Part shown: positions 29,652-38,258 of the stretch, in pieces
Layout of the letters: every line of letters begins with the position of its first letter
Position numbering within the stretch: position 1 is the stretch's first letter
DNA from: Pseudomonas sp. KU26590
GTDB lineage: Bacteria; Pseudomonadota; Gammaproteobacteria; Pseudomonadales; Pseudomonadaceae
DNA: 64,000 nt
Reading direction: 5' to 3'
Assembly (NCBI RefSeq): GCF_026153515.1
Contig: NZ_CP110644.1
Location: 1,703,501 to 1,767,500 of the forward strand
Program-made: the position numbers and the translations under genes
The notes under the pieces: model-generated
The model's database searches: none
What the model was told of the DNA's origin: nothing
The model's input: the letters and a program-made list of their open reading frames with translations, nothing else

Positions 29652-30128
29652 TCAGTCCTCTTCGCCCATCTGCGATTGCAGGTAGTTCTCGATGCCGACC
29701 TTGTCGATCAGGCCCAGTTGGGTTTCCAGCCAGTCGATGTGCTCTTCTTCCGATTCCAGAATGTCTTCCAGCATCTCGCGGCTGCCGAAGTCGCCGACGG
29801 TTTCGCAGTGGGCGATGGCGGCTTTCAGATCGGCGTGGCCCTTGCGCTCGATGCGCAGGTCACACTCAAGCATTTCCTTGGTGTGTTCACCGATCAGGAT
29901 TTTGCCGAGGTCCTGCAGATTTGGCAGGCCTTCCAGGAACAGGATGCGCTTGATCAATTTGTCAGCGTGTTTCATCTCGTCGATGGATTCGTGGTACTCG
30001 TGTTTGCCCAGCTTGTTCAGGCCCCAATCTTCATACATGCGCGCATGCAGGAAGTATTGATTGATCGCGACCAGCTCGTTACCGAGGATCTTGTTGAGAT
30101 GCTGGATGACTGTGATGTCGCCTTTCAT
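29652..30128 (-). CDS. bfr: Bacterioferritin
   Basis: A 158-residue 24-meric iron-storage subunit. The heme ligand Met52 (IDEMKHAD) and ferroxidase residues Glu18, Glu51 and His54 are present, along with the second EExH pair in [11 protein letters not shown]. It oxidises and stores ferrous iron in the cytoplasm, and BfrB-type shells are emptied by the reductase ferredoxin Bfd, encoded next. The intergenic gap between the two holds a terminator for bfd, so each has its own transcript. Confidence 0.95.
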   Translation of the reverse strand: MKGDITVIQHLNKILGNELVAINQYFLHARMYEDWGLNKLGKHEYHESIDEMKHADKLIKRILFLEGLPNLQDLGKILIGEHTKEMLECDLRIERKGHADLKAAIAHCETVGDFGSREMLEDILESEEEHIDWLETQLGLIDKVGIENYLQSQMGEED

Positions 30129-30286
30129 GATCGGGTCCTGTCGAAGGTATAGGTAATACAGGCGGCAAGTCTGAGCCCCCTCTATAACTCTGTCAAACCT
30201 AAGTTATTGAATAATAAGTGAAAATAAATAGGAATAAGAATGTTTGTGTTCCGCATCTTGTGGCTAAGCGATTGAATTAAAGGCAT

Positions 30287-30313
30287 AAAAAAACCGGACG
30301 AGGTCCGGTTTTG
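30287..30313 (-). terminator. Intrinsic terminator of bfd
   Basis: AACCGGAC/GTCCGGTT stem with seven T on the coding strand, 16 bp past the bfd stop. Confidence 0.85.
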
Positions 30314-30328
30314 TTTGAAAGCGGTCAT

Positions 30329-30547
30329 TCAGGCAGCTGAAAATTCTGCGGGATAGGCGAGGGCGGCGTGACTGCTTTGCAGCTCGGTCAGGGTTTCACG
30401 CACCACTTCCTTCGCCAGGCATGCACATTTCCCACACTTGCTGGCGACACCCAGGGTTTCGCGGACGTCACGATAGCTGCAGCATCCTTCCATGATTGCT
30501 TCACGGATTTGTCCGTCGGTAACACCTTGGCAGAGGCAGACATACAT
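30329..30547 (-). CDS. bfd: Bacterioferritin-associated ferredoxin Bfd
   Basis: A 72-residue [2Fe-2S] ferredoxin binding the cluster with C-x-C near the start (MYVCLCQ) and C-x2-C (SKCGKC). It docks on bacterioferritin and reduces its ferric core so that iron can leave, under iron starvation. A Fur-like box lies 45-65 bp upstream, consistent with iron repression. Single-gene unit. Confidence 0.95.
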   Translation of the reverse strand: MYVCLCQGVTDGQIREAIMEGCCSYRDVRETLGVASKCGKCACLAKEVVRETLTELQSSHAALAYPAEFSAA

Positions 30548-30591
30548 ATAAGAAACCGTCGCTGAGTGATTGGCTCAATGCGAGGGATACT

Positions 30592-30610
30592 AATGTTAAT
30601 GAGAATGCTT
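30592..30610 (-). promoter_or_regulatory. Fur-like box upstream of bfd
   Basis: AATGTTAATGAGAATGCTT agrees with 16 of 19 positions of a typical Pseudomonas Fur site AATGATAATGAGAATCATT. bfd is a known iron-starvation gene in Pseudomonas. Confidence 0.6.
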
Positions 30611-30679
30611 GTCAAAACTACTCAGGCTTTTTTAGGTGACTGCCGATGAGTGGTTGGGTGGGTTTGATCGCTTGTTAGG

Positions 30680-31066
30680 CTTGAGTGTATATCCGGTTTT
30701 TGCGGTGGTGCTGATTATGGTTCCGCCCTTACGGCGGGTCACTTTTTCCAAGAGCCGAAAAAGTAACCAAAAAGGCCCTGCTCCTGGTTGGGCTCCTCCT
30801 GCGTCGGAGTACCTTCACTCCGGTCTCGCTCCGTGGGCCCGCGCCGAACGGACATCCATGTCCTGACGGCGCTCTCGCCGCATCCATGCGGCTCGGCCCA
30901 CTGCGCGAGACCTGCGTTCAGCCTGCACCCAAGTCGCGATTTGTGGTGTCCGGTCTATCGCGCACGAAGGTCAAGATCAAAAGCAGAGCAGAAGCTTCCC
31001 GGCTGAAGCCGGTCCCACGGGTTGTACGCGGTGTGCTTTTTAGTGGGACCGGCTTTAGCCGGGAAG
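30680..31066 (+). repeat. Composite repeat, copy A (126-bp core plus REPIN)
   Basis: Starts near TTGAGTG and reads CCGCCCTTACGGCGG, a CTTTTTCC..GAAAAAG hairpin, the nearly invariant core (30814-30939), a variable AGATCAAAAGC spacer, and an inverted REP pair of the CTTCCCGGCTGAAGCCGG class (30995-31066). No credible gene: short frames here have no ribosome binding site or codon bias. It fills the 620-bp gap between bfd and rnt. The same layout recurs at two other loci. On the minus strand the core gives two hairpins with AUGGAU loops (30850-30863, 30878-30891). Confidence 0.85.
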
Positions 31067-31124
31067 GGGCCAGTCAGGACCCTGAGGGCTTTAGGCCGGT
31101 CACTGACTCTCGATCCCACCCCAT

Positions 31125-31155
31125 AAAAAAACCGGCCACATGGGCCGGTTCTTGT
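31125..31155 (-). terminator. Intrinsic terminator of rnt
   Basis: AACCGGCC and GGGCCGGTT form a stem followed by TTTTTTT on the coding strand, just past the rnt stop. Confidence 0.85.
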
Positions 31156-31174
31156 ATCGCGCAGCCGCATCGAC

Positions 31175-31852
31175 TCAGTTGTCGAAGTCGTGCCAGCCGC
31201 CCATTTCTTTCCAGCGGTTGACGATGCCGCAGAACAGCTCGGCAGTCTTTTCGGTGTCATAACGGGCGGAATGGGCCTCGCGACCGTCGAAATCGATGTC
31301 CGCCGACTGGCAGGCTTTCGCCAGAACAGTCTGACCGTACGCCAGGCCCGCCAGCGTCGCGGTGTCGAAGCTGGAGAACGGGTGGAACGGGTTACGCTTC
31401 ATGTCGAGCCGCGCAACCGCTGCGTTGAGAAAGCCCAGGTCAAAGCTGGCGTTGTGGCCGACCAGAATTGCCCGCTTGCAGCCGTTGGCTTTCAGCGCCT
31501 TGCGGATGCCGCGGAAGATGTCCGTCAGCGCGGTTTCTTCGCTCACGGCCATGCGCAGCGGGTGGTCCAGCTTGATGCCGGTGAACTCCAGCGCCGCCGC
31601 TTCAACATTGGCGCCTTCGAAGGGTTCGACACGGAAGAAATACGTGTGGTCAGGAAAGACAAAGCCCTTCTCGTCCATGCCGATAGTGGTGGCGGCGATT
31701 TCCAGCAACGCATCAGTGGCGCAGTTGAACCCGCCTGTTTCTACGTCAACCACAACGGGCAGGTAACCGCGAAAACGGGCAGCCATCGGGTGTCGGGACC
31801 CTGTACCGCCACCGGAACCTTCTTGCTCGTCTTCGTAATGTTCTTCACTCAC
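31175..31852 (-). CDS. rnt: Ribonuclease T
   Basis: DEDDh 3'-5' exoribonuclease, 225 residues, trimming tRNA and other stable RNA 3' ends (removing the terminal A of CCA) and maturing 5S/23S rRNA. Exo motifs [21 protein letters not shown] and [10 protein letters not shown] (the acidic residues and His) are all visible. It overlaps pyrC by four bases (ATGA), and both share one transcript. Confidence 0.95.
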   Translation of the reverse strand: MSEEHYEDEQEGSGGGTGSRHPMAARFRGYLPVVVDVETGGFNCATDALLEIAATTIGMDEKGFVFPDHTYFFRVEPFEGANVEAAALEFTGIKLDHPLRMAVSEETALTDIFRGIRKALKANGCKRAILVGHNASFDLGFLNAAVARLDMKRNPFHPFSSFDTATLAGLAYGQTVLAKACQSADIDFDGREAHSARYDTEKTAELFCGIVNRWKEMGGWHDFDN

Positions 31853-32895
31853 GCGTTTTCCTCCAGCAGGCGCCAGCGCAGTTTTTCACCGGCGCGCAGC
31901 GGGATAACAGAAAGCTCGCCAAACGGCAGGCTGGCGGGGGCCGTCCACTCGTCACGAACCAGGGTAATGGTCTCGGTGTTGGTCGGCAGGCCATAGAAGG
32001 CCGGTCCGTGCAGACTGGCAAAACCTTCCAGCTTGTCCAGCGCATTGCGTGATTCGAACGCCTCGGCGTAAAGCTCGATGGCGGCAAACGCGGTGTAGCA
32101 GCCTGCGCAACCGCACGCTGCTTCCTTCGCGTGCTGCGCATGGGGCGCGGAGTCCGTCCCGAGGAAGAACTTGCTGTTGCCGCTGGTGGCGGCATCAAGC
32201 AGGGCGACCTGGTGGGTGTTGCGCTTGAGAATCGGCAGGCAATAGAAGTGGGGACGGATGCCGCCCACGAGCATGTGGTTGCGGTTGTACAGGAGGTGGT
32301 GCGCAGTAATGGTCGCACCGACATTGGCCGACGCTTCATTGACGAACTGCACGGCGTCGGCGGTGGTGATGTGTTCAAACACCACTTTCAACGTCGGAAA
32401 ACGCTCGACGACACGCCGCATGTGCTCATCGATGAAAATCTTCTCGCGGTCGAACACGTCGATGTCGCCGCGGGTCACTTCGCCGTGGATCAGCAGCGGC
32501 AGGCCCACTTCAGCCATCGCCTCGAGCACCGGGAAGATCTTGTCGACACTGGTCACGCCCGAATCGGAGTTGGTGGTCGCGCCTGCCGGGTACAACTTGG
32601 CGGCATAAACGAAACCACTGGCCTTCGCGGCGCGAATCTCTTCGGGCTGGGTCAGGTCGGTCAGGTAAAGCACCATCAGCGGCTCGAAGCGACTGCCTTG
32701 CGGGCGCGCAGCGAGGATGCGCTGACGGTAGGCGTCCGCTTGCTCCGCGTTGCGTACCGGGGGCACGAGGTTCGGCATGATAATCGCGCGGCCAAAAGTG
32801 CGCGCAACGTCGGCGACGGTGTGGGGCAAAACAGCGCCATCTCGAAGATGGATATGCCAGTCGTCGGGGCGCAGGAGGGTCAGGCGTTCGGACAT
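31849..32895 (-). CDS. pyrC: Dihydroorotase (class II, monofunctional)
   Basis: Zinc enzyme of 348 residues cyclising carbamoyl-aspartate to dihydroorotate in pyrimidine synthesis. Metal ligands are in DWHIHLRDG, the carboxylated lysine [21 protein letters not shown] and GTDSAPH. The start chosen is seven codons into a longer frame, giving the family length. It precedes rnt and diverges from motY. Confidence 0.95.
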   Translation of the reverse strand: MSERLTLLRPDDWHIHLRDGAVLPHTVADVARTFGRAIIMPNLVPPVRNAEQADAYRQRILAARPQGSRFEPLMVLYLTDLTQPEEIRAAKASGFVYAAKLYPAGATTNSDSGVTSVDKIFPVLEAMAEVGLPLLIHGEVTRGDIDVFDREKIFIDEHMRRVVERFPTLKVVFEHITTADAVQFVNEASANVGATITAHHLLYNRNHMLVGGIRPHFYCLPILKRNTHQVALLDAATSGNSKFFLGTDSAPHAQHAKEAACGCAGCYTAFAAIELYAEAFESRNALDKLEGFASLHGPAFYGLPTNTETITLVRDEWTAPASLPFGELSVIPLRAGEKLRWRLLEENA

Positions 32896-32962
32896 TGGGG
32901 ATTCCAGGCGGGTCAAACTCGCTGGGAATGCTACCGGAAAAGACTCCTCCAGGCACTCGCTA

Positions 32963-32989
32963 TCAAGTTTTGCGGCAAGTTACCGATAG
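32963..32989 (+). promoter_or_regulatory. FliA (sigma28) promoter of motY
   Basis: TCAAGTTT-N11-ACCGATAG closely follows the Pseudomonas FliA consensus TAAAGTTT-N11-GCCGATAA. It is about 50 bp ahead of the GTG start, so motY is expected to be a late flagellar gene. Confidence 0.65.
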
Positions 32990-33039
32990 CCACGTGTAAG
33001 TCATAAATCTTGTTACACGTGAATTTAGTGGAGCCTCCC

Positions 33040-34026
33040 GTGCGCCAGCGATATCTAGCCCTGCTCAGCGCGTTTGCCAGCCTGCCAGCCATGGCGCTCA
33101 CCTTCCAGACCCGTCTGGAGAATATTGAGTGGAAGGTGGAAGGTGATCAGTTCGAGTGCAGGTTGACGCAGCCGATCACCGATTTCGGTGCCGGGGAGTT
33201 CGTGCGCCGCGCGGGTGAGCAGCCGACGTTTCGCTTGAAAGCAAATGGCTACAGTCTGGCGTCCGGTTCGGCCATGTTGATTGCCGCTGCGGCGCCATGG
33301 CAGCCGGGCCGCAATGATCTCAATCTTGGTGCGGTGAAAGTCGGCAGCGGCGAGATTCCTTTCAATACCAATCAGGCTCAGGCTACGCGTCTGATTGCGG
33401 GCCTGATGGAGGGGCGCAGCCCGGTGATTCGCCACTCTCTGCGTGACGGTGGCGGCGCGATGGAGGTCCGTCTGCTGCCGGTCAAATTCAGCAAGGCCTA
33501 CGGCGAGTTTCAAGTGTGCACGGCGAAGCTGTTGCCGATGAATTTCGAACAAGTGCGGCAGTCCGAGATCGGCTTCCCCGGCGGCGGCATCGAGCTGGAC
33601 GCTTCCGCCAAGCGCAAGCTGGACACCGTGCTGGCTTATATGAAGGCTGATCCGACGGTCAATCACGTCGAACTCGATGGTCACTCCGACAACAGCGGTA
33701 ACCGATTGACCAACCGCGATCTGTCGCGGCGTCGTGCGCTGTCGGTCATGGACTACCTCAAAGCCCAAGGCATCCCGGAAGAGCAGATAACCCTGCGCTT
33801 CCACGGCGAACAGTACCCGCTGGCGCCAAACACCAACAACGCCAACCGCGCGCGCAACCGTCGGGTGAACATTCACCTGGATCGTGTGGCGCAGCAGACC
33901 CCAGCCGTGCTGCCATCCGCTGCACCTGCTCCGATACCGGCTCCGTTGCCTGGGCCCGCGGCGACGCCAGCCCCGGGTGCTGCGCCTGCAACAGCGGCGA
34001 GCACGGCTCCCGCCAAGGCCTCGTGA
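33040..34026 (+). CDS. motY: Flagellar motor-associated OmpA-family protein MotY
   Basis: A 328-residue exported protein: signal peptide (RYLALLSAFASLPAMALT), an N-terminal beta domain unique to MotY, and a C-terminal OmpA peptidoglycan-binding domain (LDGHSDNSGNRLTNRDLSRRRA, RNRRVNIHLDR). The final 50 residues are a low-complexity Ala/Pro tail. MotY forms part of the T-ring anchoring stators to the motor in Pseudomonas and Vibrio. The GTG start follows GGAG. A FliA promoter upstream supports the flagellar role. Position after pyrC is the Pseudomonas standard. Confidence 0.88.
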   Translation: MRQRYLALLSAFASLPAMALTFQTRLENIEWKVEGDQFECRLTQPITDFGAGEFVRRAGEQPTFRLKANGYSLASGSAMLIAAAAPWQPGRNDLNLGAVKVGSGEIPFNTNQAQATRLIAGLMEGRSPVIRHSLRDGGGAMEVRLLPVKFSKAYGEFQVCTAKLLPMNFEQVRQSEIGFPGGGIELDASAKRKLDTVLAYMKADPTVNHVELDGHSDNSGNRLTNRDLSRRRALSVMDYLKAQGIPEEQITLRFHGEQYPLAPNTNNANRARNRRVNIHLDRVAQQTPAVLPSAAPAPIPAPLPGPAATPAPGAAPATAASTAPAKAS

Positions 34027-34060
34027 TGCTCCGCGGCCAGGTCGTCTGACTGACAGAATC

Positions 34061-34076
34061 TGTCGCTTTGTCGTCA
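34061..34076 (+). promoter_or_regulatory. ArgR half site 1 of argG
   Basis: TGTCGC-N8-CA, one mismatch from TGTCGC-N8-AA. It is exactly 21 bp ahead of the second site, two helical turns, as for paired ArgR half sites. Confidence 0.55.
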
Positions 34077-34081
34077 GAAGC

Positions 34082-34097
34082 TGTCGCGACACTGTAA
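34082..34097 (+). promoter_or_regulatory. ArgR half site 2 of argG
   Basis: TGTCGC-N8-AA, exact match, 60 bp before the argG start codon and overlapping the probable promoter, fitting arginine repression. Confidence 0.6.
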
Positions 34098-34156
34098 ATT
34101 CCCGCGCGTGATCGGTAAACTCGTCGGTTTTCCGTACAACGCGTTGGAGTGATGGC

Positions 34157-35374
34157 ATGGCGGACGTAAACAAGGTAGTTCTCGCGTATTCCGGTGGCCT
34201 GGATACTTCGGTGATCCTCAAGTGGCTGCAAGATACGTACAACTGCGAGGTGGTGACCTTCACCGCTGACCTGGGTCAGGGCGAAGAAGTCGAGCCAGCA
34301 CGCGCCAAGGCGCAGGCCATGGGCGTCAAAGAAATCTACATCGACGACCTGCGCGAAGAGTTCGTGCGTGATTTCGTGTTCCCGATGTTTCGCGCCAACA
34401 CCGTCTACGAAGGCGAGTACCTGCTGGGTACTTCCATCGCGCGTCCCCTGATCGCCAAACGCCTCATCGAAATCGCCAACGAAACCGGCGCTGACGCCAT
34501 TTCCCACGGCGCCACCGGCAAAGGCAACGACCAGGTTCGCTTCGAGCTGGGCGCCTACGCACTCAAGCCTGGCGTGAAAGTCATTGCGCCATGGCGCGAG
34601 TGGGACTTGCTGTCCCGCGAGAAGCTCATGGATTACGCCGAGAAGCACGCGATCCCGATCGAGCGTCACGGCAAGAAAAAATCCCCGTACTCGATGGACG
34701 CCAACCTGCTGCACATCTCCTATGAAGGCGGCGTGCTGGAAGACACCTGGACCGAGCACGAAGAAGACATGTGGCGGTGGACAGTGTCGCCGGAAAACGC
34801 GCCGGACAAGGCGCAGTATCTGGAACTGACCTACCGCAACGGCGACATCGTGGCGCTGGACGGCGTTGAAATGACCCCGGCCACCGTCCTTGCCACCCTG
34901 AACCGCATTGGCGGCGAGCATGGAATCGGTCGTCTGGACATCGTCGAGAACCGCTACGTCGGCATGAAATCCCGCGGCTGCTACGAGACCCCGGGCGGCA
35001 CCATCATGCTGCGCGGTCACCGTGCGATCGAATCGATCACCCTGGACCGCGAAGTCGCTCACCTCAAAGACGAGCTGATGCCCAAGTACGCCAGCCTGAT
35101 CTACACCGGTTACTGGTGGAGCCCTGAGCGTCTTATGCTGCAGCAGATGATCGATGCTTCGCAGGCCCACGTGAATGGCGTCGTGCGTTTGAAGCTTTAT
35201 AAAGGCAACGTGATCGTGACCGGTCGCAAGTCCGACGAGTCGCTGTTCGATGCCAACATCGCGACATTTGAAGAAGACGGTGGCGCCTACGATCAGGCAG
35301 ACGCTGCGGGCTTCATCAAGCTCAACGCGTTGCGCATGCGCATTGCAGCGAACAAGGGCCGCAAGTTGTTCTGA
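34157..35374 (+). CDS. argG: Argininosuccinate synthase
   Basis: A 405-residue enzyme ligating citrulline and aspartate with ATP. Diagnostic segments are [17 protein letters not shown] (PP-loop), [25 protein letters not shown] and the C-terminal [10 protein letters not shown]. Monocistronic; a perfect 9-bp hairpin lies 18 bp after the stop. Works with ArgF in arginine synthesis; both have ArgR-type sites. Confidence 0.97.
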   Translation: MADVNKVVLAYSGGLDTSVILKWLQDTYNCEVVTFTADLGQGEEVEPARAKAQAMGVKEIYIDDLREEFVRDFVFPMFRANTVYEGEYLLGTSIARPLIAKRLIEIANETGADAISHGATGKGNDQVRFELGAYALKPGVKVIAPWREWDLLSREKLMDYAEKHAIPIERHGKKKSPYSMDANLLHISYEGGVLEDTWTEHEEDMWRWTVSPENAPDKAQYLELTYRNGDIVALDGVEMTPATVLATLNRIGGEHGIGRLDIVENRYVGMKSRGCYETPGGTIMLRGHRAIESITLDREVAHLKDELMPKYASLIYTGYWWSPERLMLQQMIDASQAHVNGVVRLKLYKGNVIVTGRKSDESLFDANIATFEEDGGAYDQADAAGFIKLNALRMRIAANKGRKLF

Positions 35375-35391
35375 TCGCTGTCTTGATTGAT

Positions 35392-35414
35392 GTGCAGCCC
35401 TGTTCGGGCTGCAC
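35392..35414 (+). terminator. Perfect 9-bp hairpin after argG
   Basis: GTGCAGCCC and GGGCTGCAC around the five-base loop TGTTC. No T-run follows, so termination would be partial or Rho-aided. Confidence 0.5.
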
Positions 35415-35542
35415 TCACTACACCTGTCCCTCGTTTATCGCAGGGGATTCTTTCGAAACTCTTCCCGCGCCCGCGCTCGCCGATGAGTGTCCCCGTTTAC
35501 AGGCGTTAAAACACGCGCTCGCGCTCTGCATTATTCCCTGCG

Positions 35543-36097
35543 TCATGTTGGCAAATCGGTCTCTTCGCCAGCGGTTTTCTCAGCCGTATCCCCTTGCGAA
35601 GTTGTTCGAAACTCAAAGCGATAGGCTTTTGCGATGTCCCGGATATCCCGTACGCCGACGCCCAGCAGTTGAGCGATTTCGGGAACGGTGTAACCCAGCG
35701 CCGAGTAATGCATGGCATGCCCGGCAGTGGCGTCGTCCAGGGTTGCCGGCTCTCGTTGCCGTGACGTGCGTGACCGGCGAACGGGTTGGCAGTAGCGGAT
35801 CTTCAGGCCGTTCTCGTTGGCCAGTCGCTTGATGTCCTTCTGGTTCATGCGCAGCGAGTATTGCAGCGCGGCGACACCCGCTCCCTTGGCAACAAGCCCC
35901 TTGAGAAGATCGACCTTGGTGCACAGGTCCGCTTCCGGATCGGTGTCCCGGCTTTGCCGCGACACTTCGGTCTCCCGTGACTCTCCTTCTGCAATGACAT
36001 TAATGACGCCACCCTGGGAAACGTAGCGCTCTACCGCTTCCGCCAGTTTGAGAGGGTCGCTGCTTGCGCCAATGGAGTATTTTATTTTCTTGGTCAT
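35543..36097 (-). CDS. Conserved hypothetical protein with C-terminal HTH-like segment
   Basis: A 184-residue, probably cytoplasmic protein. The C-terminal TVPEIAQLLGVGVRDIRDIAKAYRFEF looks like a helix-turn-helix recognition unit, and an earlier RMNQKDIKRLANENGLKIRYC repeats the same logic, so two DNA-binding-like helices are plausible. N-terminus SIGASSDPLKLAEAVERYV is helical. The ATG with AAGGA upstream is chosen over a start eight codons further up. No gene symbol; it may be a regulator, inferred from the motifs only. Confidence 0.7.
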   Translation of the reverse strand: MTKKIKYSIGASSDPLKLAEAVERYVSQGGVINVIAEGESRETEVSRQSRDTDPEADLCTKVDLLKGLVAKGAGVAALQYSLRMNQKDIKRLANENGLKIRYCQPVRRSRTSRQREPATLDDATAGHAMHYSALGYTVPEIAQLLGVGVRDIRDIAKAYRFEFRTTSQGDTAEKTAGEETDLPT

Positions 36098-36120
36098 GGT
36101 AGGTTCCTTTGAACATATCA

Positions 36121-37173
36121 ACTAAACAGCCTTCACTGCCGGGACGGTCACGCTGAAGAGCGTTTAAACACTGAATGGCTTATTCATGCCGAAGCGTGGC
36201 CTGCGCATGGACTGCTGACAAAAGAAACACCAGTCTTTATATACGCAATAATCTTATAGGGTGATCAAAGCCACTAACTAACAGCGGCTGAACCGTTCGC
36301 TCATCAAAAAGTAACGAGTGGTAATAGGTTTGGCAAGTGAAAAGCCAAAAAACAGGCAGTTTGTTTTTTAGTGTCTTTGGGTGATGTTCTCGGCGGTAAT
36401 AATAGTCCGTTAGTTATGTAGTATTTTTCTGGAATGACTTGAGGGTGCTGGATGTTATGAGCTGAATAGTATTACGTGAAAGGCGGGACAGCCCCGTATT
36501 TAAAATGGCGCTGTAACGCAGTCGTTTTTGAAAGGGGTCGCAGCGAAGGGAGGCGGTTAAGTGGCGTAAGTTCTTATCCCGCTTCTCGGCCCCGTGTCAG
36601 GGTAAGAACAGTTGAAAGTTGATCCGAGCTGTTCAGAAATTTCTGAATCCGCTGTAGGTCCTTTCGAGCATTTAATATGTAATGAAACTCGTCGAACCCA
36701 CGTGTGCCATTTAACCAAGTGTGTGCGTTCGCCCATGCCTCGCATGGCCTGTAATATTTTATGATTTTTGTTTGCTGGCAGCTTGGTGAGATGGGCATAT
36801 GCTGAAGCCATAACCCTGATGGTGAAAGGGCTACAGGCCATTAGCCTCAGGCAGTGCGGCATGGAGGAAACACATTTCCCAGCGCGTCACGGAAAGCCCT
36901 GGATTTCCGCACATTCAAACCGGTCGGCGAGACAACGGCTCGCCGACCTACCTTAGGACAAACCGCACTATCAACCAGCATTCATATAATCAGAAATGCT
37001 CAGCGTATTCAGGATTCAAAAATTACCACTTGCGGTCTCGGAAATTATGCGGTCACGTACTGAGACGGGATTGAACATCGTTAAAAATAGAGCGGATAGG
37101 GCAGGTTTTGTAGGATTTTTCTGTTGGTTGAGTGAGAAAGGTCTTTGCCTGCTGGTCTGCAGGGAGGAGCGCC
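36121..37173. other. AT-rich 1.05-kb intergenic region
   Basis: No convincing gene. The stretch is markedly richer in A+T than its neighbours (for example 36220-36480), has stop codons in all frames except short ones, and contains one strong hairpin (GGTCGGCGAG/CTCGCCGACC, 36922-36948). A minus-strand frame at 36574-36798 encodes a slightly protein-like stretch (ANAHTWLNGTRGFDEFHYI) but lacks a ribosome binding site. It may be a decayed acquired segment or the long leader of the response-regulator gene. Confidence 0.5.
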
Positions 37174-37251
37174 ATGCAAAGCACTAAACGACTAAGCTAT
37201 TGTGCGGACTCTGAAAATTCGAACAGCGAAGAATGGACTGCTCATGAATAA
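37174..37251 (+). CDS. 25-codon leader ORF coupled to response regulator
   Basis: A short frame with an excellent ribosome binding site (GGGAGGAG four bases before ATG), starting MQSTKRLSYCADSENSNSEEW and ending at a TAA that lies just inside the response-regulator gene, whose ATG (37244) overlaps it by eight bases. The regulator itself has no good Shine-Dalgarno, so translation of the leader probably delivers ribosomes to it. The peptide has no known family. Predicted from sequence only. Confidence 0.5.
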   Translation: MQSTKRLSYCADSENSNSEEWTAHE

Positions 37252-37870
37252 AGTGTTGATCGTGGATGATCACCCGGTCATTAGGCTCGCCGTACGCATG
37301 TTGATGGAACGCCATGGCTACGAAGTCATTGCCGAGACGGATAACGGCGTGGATGCGTTACAACTGGCGCGCGAGCACTTGCCGGACATTGTCATTCTGG
37401 ACATAGGCATCCCCAAGCTCGATGGCCTGGAGGTCATCGCCCGATTGTCGGCAATGACGCTGGCCTTCAAAGTGCTGATCCTGACTTCCCAGGCACCGGG
37501 GCATTTCTCAATGCGTTGTATGCAGGCAGGCGCGGCGGGTTATGTCTGCAAACAGCAGGATTTGACCGAATTGCTCAGCGCCATCAAGGCGGTGTTGTCC
37601 GGTTACAGCTATTTCCCCAATCAGGCGTTGCACACGGTGCGCTCCAGTCTCGGGAACGCCAGTGAGGCGGAGATGGTGGATCGTCTGTCGGGAAGGGAAA
37701 TGATGGTGTTGCAGCAGTTGGCCCGTGGCAAGACCAACAAGGAAATCGCTGATGGCATGTTCCTGAGCAACAAGACGGTCAGTACCTACAAGACGCGTCT
37801 GTTGCTCAAACTCAATGCGCATTCACTGGTCGACCTCATCGAACTCGCGCAGCGTAATGGACTGGTTTGA
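37244..37870 (+). CDS. Response regulator, LuxR/NarL (BvgA-like) family
   Basis: A 208-residue regulator: receiver with phospho-acceptor Asp in DIVILDIGIPKLDG (about residue 54) and conserved Lys, then a LuxR-type helix-turn-helix (LSGREMMVLQQLARGKTNKEIADGMFLSNKTVSTYKTRLL). Close to BvgA/FimZ-like orphan regulators. No histidine kinase gene is adjacent. Its start depends on the overlapping leader ORF; the preceding 1-kb AT-rich region is its likely control region. Targets unknown. Confidence 0.88.
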   Translation: MNKVLIVDDHPVIRLAVRMLMERHGYEVIAETDNGVDALQLAREHLPDIVILDIGIPKLDGLEVIARLSAMTLAFKVLILTSQAPGHFSMRCMQAGAAGYVCKQQDLTELLSAIKAVLSGYSYFPNQALHTVRSSLGNASEAEMVDRLSGREMMVLQQLARGKTNKEIADGMFLSNKTVSTYKTRLLLKLNAHSLVDLIELAQRNGLV

Positions 37871-37924
37871 TTGCCGGGGGACAACGGTGCTTCAGGCGGC
37901 GTTTTCCGCTCATGTATTCTGCCC

Positions 37925-37945
37925 AAGCCTCTCTAGGAGAGGCCT
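37925..37945 (+). other. Hairpin between the response-regulator and PA3496-type genes
   Basis: AGCCTCTC/GAGAGGCC stem around TAG in the gap between convergent genes; no T-run, so at best a weak terminator. Confidence 0.4.
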
Positions 37946-37970
37946 TCAGGCAGGACGTTACGAGGAGTGG

Positions 37971-38153
37971 TCAGAGATCGAAATCGTAGTCTGCAAGCTG
38001 CCTTTGCAGGCGACGCTCTTCCAGCATGTTATCGATGGTGCGGCGCTTGCTGAGGTTGGTCTTGGCGGTCTCTACCGGCACGGGCGGGACTTCCTCCGGC
38101 TCTTCGATCACGAAGTCATCGTCAACTTCGATGGTGTCTTTTTCATCGCTCAT
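37971..38153 (-). CDS. PA3496-family small acidic protein
   Basis: A 60-residue, highly acidic protein (MSDEKDTIEVDDDFVIEEPEE...) with a basic C-terminal coil (RRTIDNMLEERRLQRQLADYD). It matches the small Pseudomonas PA3496 family described as a putative envelope-integrity factor, though the role is not established. GAGG sits seven bases before the ATG. In P. aeruginosa this gene likewise neighbours nth. Confidence 0.8.
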   Translation of the reverse strand: MSDEKDTIEVDDDFVIEEPEEVPPVPVETAKTNLSKRRTIDNMLEERRLQRQLADYDFDL

Positions 38154-38258
38154 GATTCAGCCTCAGGCGTGAACAGTCGTTGGCGCCTCTTATAGCGACA
38201 AACCCCGCGCGGGTAAAAAAGATTTTTTTAATCGATCGAAGCCCGGAGACGCTATCGT

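Noticed and set aside
36557..36862. Possible minus-strand gene of about 75-100 codons
   Set aside because: A short stretch looks protein-like, but no ribosome binding site, no homology and two competing frames; left as unassigned AT-rich DNA.
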